NCBI GenBank assembly: GCA_016808115.1
Contig: JAEQBH010006863.1
Coordinates: forward strand, 90,905-154,904
Reading direction: 5' to 3'
Source: Tetrastigma voinierianum
Lineage: Eukaryota; Streptophyta; Magnoliopsida; Vitales; Vitaceae
Length of the DNA: 64,000 nt
Part shown: positions 55,576 to 64,000 of the stretch, in pieces
Layout: the number at the start of each line of letters is the position of its first letter
Position numbering within the stretch: position 1 is the first letter of the stretch
Program-made: the position numbers and the translations under genes
The notes under the pieces: model-generated
The model's input: the letters and a program-made list of their open reading frames with translations, nothing else
Told to the model about the DNA's origin: nothing
Database searches by the model: none

Positions 55576-58052
55576 TTGCGACACTCCTATCCCGGGGGTC
55601 TCGTTGACAACCCGTCAACCTACGAAAACCTGTGGATATCGAGTAACCCGATGCCACATCATCATATCCCATTTATCAGGATCCATAATTTAAAAAAAAA
55701 AAAATTTGGACAGAGTCTCCTCTGTATGAGAAGCTCTATCCAAAATACAACTTGTATAACAATATATCACATGACCCATCCGAGCTCAATATACCACACC
55801 GAGTCATTCATGAGTCATAGCGACCACTCGACCCCATTCAACCATACCTAATACTATACATAACTATAATGATATGTTTACAAGAAATTTAATTATACAC
55901 TTTATATTAAATGAGAGTATTAAATCGATTGTTTTAATATACATAACAAAATACTGGCCTAAAAAGCCACATCCGACTTTCTTTCATATGTGCTGGCCCC
56001 GACGCGGTTAGACGCCCGCATTCCTCGACCTATCAGGACGCCCCCAAACTCCGCAAAATCATTGACTCATCTGGTCAACCCGCTACGGAATACAAGTGGA
56101 TGTCTGGGTTACCCGACGCCACGTAAAACGGCAGTCTCTTTGTACCTGGGAGCTCTACCCAATTACAAAACCCGTGATTTAATTGTCCCAAATGGGCCTC
56201 GATATATGCAATATATCCAATCACATGAGTAATACGACCACTTGGGCCCATAACTATACTCAATATACATACTAACTATGAATCCAACTATATACCCAAT
56301 ACATAAAGAGTTCAAATATTTACTCTTACGCAACATATATTAAAGTACCCAAATCTCTAATACATGTGAATATTAATGCCAAGCCACACTCCGGCTTTTC
56401 TTCAAATCTCACTCTAGATCTAGCCGTCCCCGCCGCACGCTCCCCGTACCAAAATAAAGGGGGTCCCACGACCGGGTGAGCCAGCTCAATAGAGAATCGC
56501 CCTAAGCCGCTACCACCACCTTAAGTGCAAGTAACGCTCCAAAGTAAACACACATTCAGTTAGAACGCACGATCCTACTAACGTCTACATGACCAACTCC
56601 GCATCCCGAGTCCTCACTGACTCTCTTTCACACTCGGCCTCGCTCGTATGAGAATTCAATGTTTCATTAGTGGACAACCCTCCGATGAATATATATCAAT
56701 CGTCGTCGACGATCGGGATATATTACTGGCTTCGCTGACTAATCGAATAATGAATATCAATCGAACATTCCGACGATTGATATTTTTGGTTTGTGGACTA
56801 ATTCCTCCGATACTACACATTTTAGACTACCCTCCGAACCGCTTTCTACTCATCTCATGCACTCTCTCCTATAACTGTGATGTTCCAACATATAATGCAT
56901 GTATGCCGCCTCCAATATTACTAATCACATGCAAATATATAAACATAATATACTCGCATAAAATTTTATCACACAAACATGTTAGGTGATTATCATTTCA
57001 ACATCAAAATTAGCTCACTTGGGCTAATGTTCAAACACAAGCAATTCGATTCGAATTACTTAACCAAACACATAATTTCACGAAAATATTTTCTTAGAAC
57101 ACTGTTTCGGGAATAGTGAAACCCTCGGTTACTATTCCCGAAAAATCAATCATTCACCTTGTGAACTCGTTAATCCACCTAGCCATTCGGCCCAATGCAT
57201 ACTAAGCAAACTATTCAATACACAAATCAACACAATCCACACCCAAATGTACCCATACCCATCTGACCGTACTTAACCGCCTAAAAGTTTCTAAAAAATT
57301 AATATCACCCTGGCCCCATAAGCTCGGGGATCGATCAAACCGGCCCTCACGCTCATTCAACCGAAACACAAGAAAACATTTAAATGGAGAACCTGCTAGG
57401 GAGAAAATCCTACCTCAAGGAGTTTGAAGAAATCCTCCCGATCCCTGAGTCCACGCCAGAGCCCATTCCGGTAGAACGTTTTTTCTTTCTCGCCTCACAT
57501 CACGACTTGGCCTGATCTTCCCGATTTTCTGTAGAGAAGTACCCTCTCTCTAAAGTTTTCAAAATGGAGCTCACTGCATCAATTGCATTTCACGTTTTCT
57601 TTGGCTCATTTAACATTTGGGGAAGAGAACTATTAACAAATTTGTCATCTAATTACTTAAAAATCAAATCCCATAATGACCATTATGTCTCTCTTTTACC
57701 AGATTTGATATTCGGCACTATCTCGGCCGTCCATTTTCATCATTTCTCTACTCATACCACTTATGGTACATGAGTACATGCTATATGTGACTTCTTTTCG
57801 TTTGCGATCGTAAAATTGTTTACGAAGACCAAACGCGATGCTCGAAAACGTGTCGACTCCAACTCGTCTCTTAAAATTAAGCAAAATTTTTACGTGTTAG
57901 CTAGATTTCGTGAAGACGATTCCACCCGGCATAACTGCTTCTGTCATCTGGAGATCTAGAGAATTAATTACTGATTTTTAACCTAAATTTCAATTTGTAA
58001 TCAAAATTACGATTTTTGCCCTTATTCCGTAAATCGAATTTCTGATCTTACA
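55576..58052 (-). mobile_element. Tekay-type 3' LTR, minus orientation
   Basis: The minus strand starts TGTAAGATCAGAAATTCG at 58052, directly after GGACGAAATTCGCTGAGAGAA, the polypurine-tract context of Tekay/Del elements, so this is a 3' LTR. The segment 57000-57200 is related to 17580-17800 of the solo Tekay LTR. The left part contains two tandem diverged units of about 460 bp (55600-56060 and 56060-56520). The left end is placed near TGCGACACTC and is uncertain. Confidence 0.65.
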
Positions 58053-59709
58053 TTCTCTCAGCGAATTTCGTCCTAAATCAGGACCATCATAATCACGCAT
58101 TACGATACGCGAACGCCAAGACTCTATCACGCACGTGAACCACATTTAAATTTTAAACCATCAAACCGACGACTCATCCCAACAAGAAGTGATACATGGC
58201 CCGCATCGCCCTCGCGCTCCCACGCGAATTCTCCACTCATTGCCTCCATAGCAATCAAGCCATTTATCACGCCTTTGCATCGCAAGCATCTCGATCACGG
58301 CGTATCAACAATGTGCACACCTGGCCCTCCCTCGCGTCCCATCCGTGGCCACCCTTAACTGCCCTCAATCCACCACATGAGCTAGATTCTGAGCATATTC
58401 TGTTGCCGGAGATTTGAAATACCGTGGACACCTCCGACATGCCAAGCAGAAGTTAACTGCACGTTAACAAGGCCTATCCTCCTCGAGTATCTCGAAGGGT
58501 CCAATAAACCTCGGCGATAGCTTCCCGCGCTTGCCGAACCTGACCACTCCTCTCCTAGGATTCACCTTCAAGGAGACGTGATCACCAACCTCGAACTCTA
58601 AGGGTCGACGTCGTACATCTGCATAATTCTTCTGCCGGCTCTGAGCCGTGAGAAGACGCTATCGTATCAAGCTCACCTTCTCGAAGGTGTTTCTAATCGA
58701 TCGGGGACTACGATGGATCTCTCTCCCACTCCTGGCCCATCCTAATCCTGCGGACTCATACGGCCTCCCATACACGCCCTCATACGGGTGCCATTCGGCA
58801 TATCTTCGATAATCGTTGTTGTAGGCGACCCGCCATGGGCAATCAATCCTCTACCCTTATGATCCAGACACATGTTCGCAAATATGCCCTCTAACACCCG
58901 TATGAAATCCATGCTAACCCCACACAACCTCAAGCTGTAAACGCTTTAACCTCTCCAAGGTCACAATCACCGACAATCCAATGACCGTTTAACTCAATCC
59001 ATGCCATGCATGTCATCCATTTACCGAGCTCCCCTCGCGGGCCAACATCCAATGAAATTTCCAAGGGTATCCAAACCTCGAGTCACTCGCCAACTCCTAT
59101 CACTCAACTCGGGCCATGTGGATAACCATGTCCGCGTGTTTTCTTCTCGACAACAACTCTGGCCACACTTCCGCTCTTCGCTCACGTATGTTCGTGATAT
59201 CTCCACTGCACTCTACACCCACATAGAAATTCTGTGGTATTCGGGGTCTCTTACACTCATAATCCCGACCTAACAGTCAACTCACCCTACATCCTGCAAG
59301 TAACATCTATACCCTGGGCTTCTAAAGGCCTTAACCTCTAAGCTCAAATCTAAGGCCGTGCTCAGTATGACAAACTCGCCAGCTTCTCACTATCGACAAA
59401 CCCGATGGCTACAACTCATCCATGTCAAGCCCGACAATCAACAACCAATGTCTACCGCCCTAAGGTCCACCACGTCCGCCGCAAGAACCCTGGGATCTAT
59501 CCCCGACTTCGACCCACACCTCGCCCCTCCGTCCATTCAGAAAGGTTTAGCGTTTCAGCAAGACCCTCAACCCAAAACTACTCTCCCACCCACAGGTGTA
59601 GAGGAATAAAACCGCATTCCTCACGTTTCTACAAATTTAACTGAATCACACCCCAAAGCCCCGATCCTATCTTTGTGGGTAATCCCATTCATGCCCACCC
59701 TGACTCCGT
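58053..59709 (-). pseudogene. Tekay-type pol 3' end: integrase and chromodomain
   Basis: Minus strand, right to left: faint zinc-binding and core integrase (59250-58940); an AYNNDYRR..EWHPYEGVYGRP run (58860-58770) equal to the family's FAYNN.....M.P.E.LYGR; then the strong NYADVRRRPLEFEVGDHVSL, KVNPRRGVVRFGKRGKLSPR and FIGPFEILE block (58650-58480), the GPY/F-type integrase C-terminus; then a linker with LAHVVD (near 58370) and a chromodomain end containing FAWEREGDAGHVSLL (about 58220-58180). The element would insert into chromatin recognised by the chromodomain. Stops and frameshifts are frequent. It runs directly into the 3' LTR at 58052. Confidence 0.85.
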
Positions 59710-60169
59710 GTCACGCCTCATTCCTTTGCCCGACCCGACACATCCAACCAGTTTCGGTGCGACTCCGTGACGGGATTTCCTTAATTACTTTTTTAAAGTC
59801 GATTCGGTACTGTGGGTACGGCCTACATTCTATAACGTAATCAAACATCATACATATTAAAGAGAGCTAACACGAGGGAAATCATCAAAATATAAATAAT
59901 ATATAATCAGTCCCACAAATACAAACTCAGATTTTCACATTTACAAATCGTAAGCACTCCAACCTACATGTGAACCTTACAAGTGTGTCGAATCTGCACT
60001 GGGATGCTATCACGATGTCTTCCCCGTACCTACACTGATTAAAAACTATGCTAAGCTTTTACGCTTTAAAGGGAAAACATTTCTTATATTTAAAACATAA
60101 ATACGCATAATGCACTGTGCAGACGTATCATTCAGCATTCAATGAACTTATACACTACGCAGCTTATAC

Positions 60170-61690
60170 AGATCTTATGCTTATTCCGTGACTAATACTT
60201 ATCACATTCTCGATCTTATACTTATCAGAATTACACTTATGGCAAGATTTATCCTTATTCGGATCTTAAGTACTCATAGCACTCATTCTATCTTAGTCTT
60301 ATACTCTATAGTAATCGTATCTTGCACTTATGCGGGTAATTTTATTCTTATTCGCATCTTATACTTATTCTGATTCCATAGAGTTACGTAACCTATGCTT
60401 ATAATGTGTATGATTTCACTGAAGACGTATTTATATCTATCTCGATATCCCGTAGAGTTTACATAACTTATACTTATTCCTACCGAGTTTACACTCCCTT
60501 GTCTCTGAGGTACCCGAAGGTATCACGTAGATTACTTTAACGATATAATCTGATTACAATTCAATCTTATACAGAGTACCAATAGTACTACTGACAATTG
60601 TCGCTATGATACCAACTTGTTTTGCATCAGTATCCCAACAAGCCCTAGGTTAAAGTATACCTATACTCATAATAGTACCTCGTAGGTACTACTGAGTTTA
60701 TCCTTATCCTAGTTTATACTGAGATACCCGTGAGGTACTACGTAAATCATTAATTCGACACAAAGAGCACCGTAGGGTACTTCCAACTATATTTAAGGCC
60801 AAAGAGATACTGCATCTCAGACTTCTGTACTACAGCCTATCCCTGCCTTACTGATTCTTCTACTCTTGTACTCACGTAGTTTATTCGTGCACGGATTCAT
60901 CCGGTATTAATGAGCATATACATGTATTCTGACTATACATGTGTTACGCAGATCTATACATGTCTTACGTATATATACTTGTCTTACTGATCTTATACTG
61001 CCTTAACGAACTTATTCTTGTACTTAAGGTACTCAGAGGTACGAGTGTTCTGAACATATCGTAATCATATTACCCACAAGGTCGATCGTATCGCATGTAG
61101 ATACATTACCATATGCAGATTACTAGTCCATAGCAAAGTACGTATCACAAATTGTATACATATACTCAAGTAACCGTGAAGCCACGAATCGGATTCTTAT
61201 ACTGTTTTACGTAACTTGTGTACTTATTTTACCGATAATGGCAGTGCCCAGAGGTAATACCATTGTAATATTTTAACGATACGAGATACCTTTAGGTACT
61301 AATGACTTATACTTGTTTTACCGATAATGAAACCTGAGGTACTACTGACTTATACTTATTCTGACCTTCCGTAGGAGTTACAAGAGTTTCTTCATACGTA
61401 ACTTATACTTATAATGATGTTCATCGTGACTCCTCAGAAATAATAACGGTTAACAAAGATATCTGGGAGGCAATGACAAAACTTAATCGAAACAGAGTAC
61501 CCGTAGGTAAGACAACTAAGCAGATATTGTATACCCGTAGGTAACCACGTAATCCTAATCAGATACGTGAGTACCCAAAGAGGGTACCACATCCTAATCG
61601 ATATAGGAGCAACCCAGTACCCACGCAACGATACGCAGGTACATTCCGCATCTTTACACTTATTCTTTATTCAAATGCCTTATCATATGT
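60170..61690. repeat. Degenerate array of TTATACTTATTC and CCCGTAGGTAC units
   Basis: CTTATACTTATT-type units recur at about 60218, 60357, 60462, 61310, 61350 and 61402. GTACCCGTAGGTA-type units recur at about 60500, 60690, 60725, 60770, 61290, 61498, 61535 and 61570. Spacing ranges from tens to a few hundred bases. No reading frame persists through the units. Confidence 0.75.
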
Positions 61691-61794
61691 CTATCCTGAC
61701 TACCTGTACCAACGAAGAACATAGATGAAGATTAAATGGGCACCGGTTGGGTAATGATATTAAAGATCAGTGTTTGAGCACCACATACTGCATA

Positions 61795-61915
61795 CGCCCG
61801 CTCACGCAACAGAGTGCCGTGAAGACTGCCAGGAGTGCCGAGCACCAATCAAACACGGCTAACCACGCAGCAGAGTGCCGTGAGCACCAATGTGAGTGCC
61901 GAAGCACCAACAGAC
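61795..61915. repeat. Short array of GAGTGCCG..AGCACCAA units
   Basis: AGAGTGCCGTGAAGACTGCC, GGAGTGCCGAGCACCAATC, AGAGTGCCGTGAGCACCAAT and GAGTGCCGAAGCACCAAC follow each other within 120 bases. Each unit contains GTGC and GCAC arms, so it can fold back on itself. Confidence 0.75.
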
Positions 61916-63430
61916 GCCCACTATTCATTCTTTCTGGCCCTGTAGTCGATTGTCATATGTCTTTAACTTATAAACTTTACAGTAATCACATCTTTACAGA
62001 TTCACTAAGATTTATCATCCACAACCCCACATTTCAAAGTCATGTTTCATGTCAAGATCCTATCTGCTCATTTGTTCCATATATATATTTTACATTTATA
62101 CAAAGAATATCAATGATTCATACACTATTCCATATTCTGCCTCATGAATCAACTTACGTGAAACGAATATTCTAATCCACTGTTCAAAACTGTATTGAAT
62201 GGAATTAGCGTCACCATTTTCTTACCATTAACTGAGACAAAGCCAGTAAGGATTTATTTTCCAGCGTTTTGTTCAATAGTTTGGCAATTGTTATTGGTAT
62301 TCTTAATTTAAGGTGTTAAGACCTCCTCAATTAATCATCAAAACTGAAATGCATCAAACTCAAGAGTTCAAACAGAACTTTTATCGTTTCAAGAACTATA
62401 ATGATGAATCACTGCACACATCCACCTCGAAAGTGAAAGTTTTTGTGGGTCGCCTGTATATCAAAATTTGACGATGTCTATTTCATATGGATGGTTTTAC
62501 TTGAAGTCTATTTCACCGCCACTTGAATCACTCAAATCTGATAAGAAACGAAACAAGTTATGGCCAATATACCAAACTCATTTAAACAGAAAAGCAGAAC
62601 AGGTGTACCTAAGACACCCCTTAACGTGTACCTCCACACTGTTCTTAGCTGGGTGTACCGCACACTTTCAAGGTGTACCTAAGACATGACCCGAATGTCC
62701 GCACGTGCATTTTCAAACACACATCTAAACCATTTCCAATTCACCTGAATTTCTTTCTATTCACCTCTCTCTTCGTTACATCTTCAAAATTCATATCAAG
62801 AATCCTTCCAAACAATTCTAATATGGGTTAAGACCCATACACAAACCAAACATGATGTTTAAGTTAGGGTTTAATTCTAAACCCTAACTCAAAGACTCAC
62901 CAACTACGGAACTGGTCCTAAAGGAGAGATCATGATTATCTTTGCACTACATGGGTTTACTCAACCCTACTTCAAGAAATCCAAGGTTAGAATGAATCTT
63001 AACAAAACCCTAGATTTGAAGACAAGTCATTAACCATACAAAAAATCCATATGATTCATACTAATTCATATCCAAGGTTAGTTCCATACAAAAATCCAAG
63101 TTCCATACCTTGTCAAGCTCGATCTCGCCCTCCATCTTCTTCCTCTTCCCTCTTCTCTCCCTCCTCCTTCACGTTTTTTCTCCTCCCCCAAATGAGACCA
63201 ACTTTGGTCTTTTAAACCCATGTTTGCTAAGGCCATGTCTGGGCCCTCCAAATAAAAAACCCATTTTGGTTAACTTTTCTTATTTGCAAAAAAGGTCCCT
63301 TCATACTGACTATTTGTATTCCAAGTTCCCAAATTGTATTGCCCCCAATCTTCTTAATCCATGTCTTTTAGTGGATGTCGAAGTTATCCGACGCTCACTG
63401 TTGTAGTAATCAAGTAGTCTCTTGTACCCT

Positions 63431-64000
63431 GTGAAATGCACCACTACAAAACCCGATTTACCCTTGTCCCAAATAAATCGATATATGCAATATATCCAAT
63501 CACACGAGTAATACCTACGCCACTGGGCCCATAACTATACTCAATACACATCCAGGAATCCAACTATATAATTCACTGGGGCTACAAGAGTTCAAATATT
63601 TACTCTTATGCAACATATACAAAGTACTCCAAATTCTAATACACGTGGAATATTATCAAAGCCAAGCCACACTCCGCTTTCTTCACACCCGCCTCAGATC
63701 GAGCCGTCCTCGCACGCTCCCCTCGCACTGCAGAAATAGCGTGGCCCCACGACGCTGAAATAAAACGCAGGGAGAATCGCCTGGCAGCTACTCACCACCC
63801 AAGTGCAACGGCAATGTTCAAAGTAAACACACATCTCGGTTAGAAACGCACGATCCTACTCGAATCGCCTACGACCAACTCGGGATCTCGAACCATCGAC
63901 TCTCACACTCGCCTAAGCCTCGTATGAGAATTAATGTTTCATTAGTGGACAACATCCATGAATATATATCAATCGGGCCGCCCGACGATTGATATATTAC
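63431..64000 (-). mobile_element. Partial second copy of the 55.6-58.05 kb LTR
   Basis: The segment is colinear with 56160-56735: shared phrases include GATATATGCAATATATCCAATCAC, split by small indels, CTGGGCCCATAACTATACTCAATA, AGAGTTCAAATATTTACTCTTA and GAATATATATCAATCG. It runs off the right edge of the window, so the rest of the LTR must lie beyond. Confidence 0.8.

Larger units (their letters stand above)
59710..63430 (-). mobile_element. Long LTR-like segment with internal subrepeats
   Basis: TGTCACGCCTCATTCC...CCCGACCCGACAC near 59709 resembles, in reverse, the GTGTCGGGT...GTGACA end of Tekay-type LTRs. No coding domain lies in the next 3.7 kb. The segment holds a tandem array (60170-61690), a second short array (61795-61915) and, at 63100-63200, a CT-rich run that would be a GA-rich leader on the minus strand. 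The nature and the right boundary are uncertain. Confidence 0.4.

Noticed and set aside
61747..62175. 142-codon open frame, + strand
   Set aside because: It covers the GAGTGCCG repeat array and LTR-like DNA, and its sequence is low-complexity with no family resemblance.

Overview
This is nuclear DNA from a flowering plant, probably a eudicot. It has one intron-rich host gene set in a dense bed of decayed retrotransposons. The LINE zinc-knuckle (zf-RVT) tails and several gag domains read like families I know from grape and its relatives. That placement is inference, not proof. There is no operon structure, no bacterial or organellar gene, no tRNA or rRNA gene and no CRISPR array.

The host gene is LCB1, the regulatory subunit of serine palmitoyltransferase, which catalyses the first step of sphingolipid synthesis. 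It lies on the + strand. Twelve coding exons are recognisable from an ATG at 22708 to a TGA at 42677, with a probable promoter and 5' leader from about 19970. Together the exons match the whole family protein (about 481 codons; family about 482). Intron 2 is about 14 kb (23001-37024) and holds a complete but dead chromovirus (23841-28415), a deleted SIRE-type copia element (29680-33265, minus) and two LINE tails (33389-35100, minus). Other introns carry two tRNA-derived SINEs and a MITE. Exons 3, 7, 8, 9, 10 and 12 read cleanly inside. Exons 1, 2, 4, 5, 6 and 11 carry small indels, and one splice donor is damaged. Either this copy is decaying or the base calls are poor there.

Left flank, 1-19.2 kb: Athila-like LTR and gag/protease pieces (1-6.7 kb, +); a GC-rich block of unknown origin (7.1-9.4 kb); another LTR (about 10.3-12.6 kb, +); an Athila-like gag, leader and LTR (12.7-15.15 kb, minus); and a Tat-lineage pol with two RNase H domains (15.15-19.2 kb, minus). 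That pol is split by a solo Tekay/Del-type LTR with perfect CCCTA target duplications (16760-18741).

Right flank, 43-64 kb: a Tat leader, gag and protease (44.0-46.1 kb, +); a coiled-coil relic (46.5-46.9 kb, minus); a duplicated chromovirus-like protease segment, one copy of which is split by a solo LTR (47551-50496) while the other keeps the uninterrupted site; an AT-rich gap (52.7-55.6 kb); and Tekay-type LTRs with the integrase and chromodomain end of pol (55.6-59.7 kb, minus), followed by long LTR-like DNA rich in subrepeats to the window edge.

No undescribed defence or metabolic system is visible. The points most worth following are the state of LCB1, the palindromic subrepeat arrays found upstream of the TATA region in three different LTR families, and two insertions whose history can be read from the window itself.
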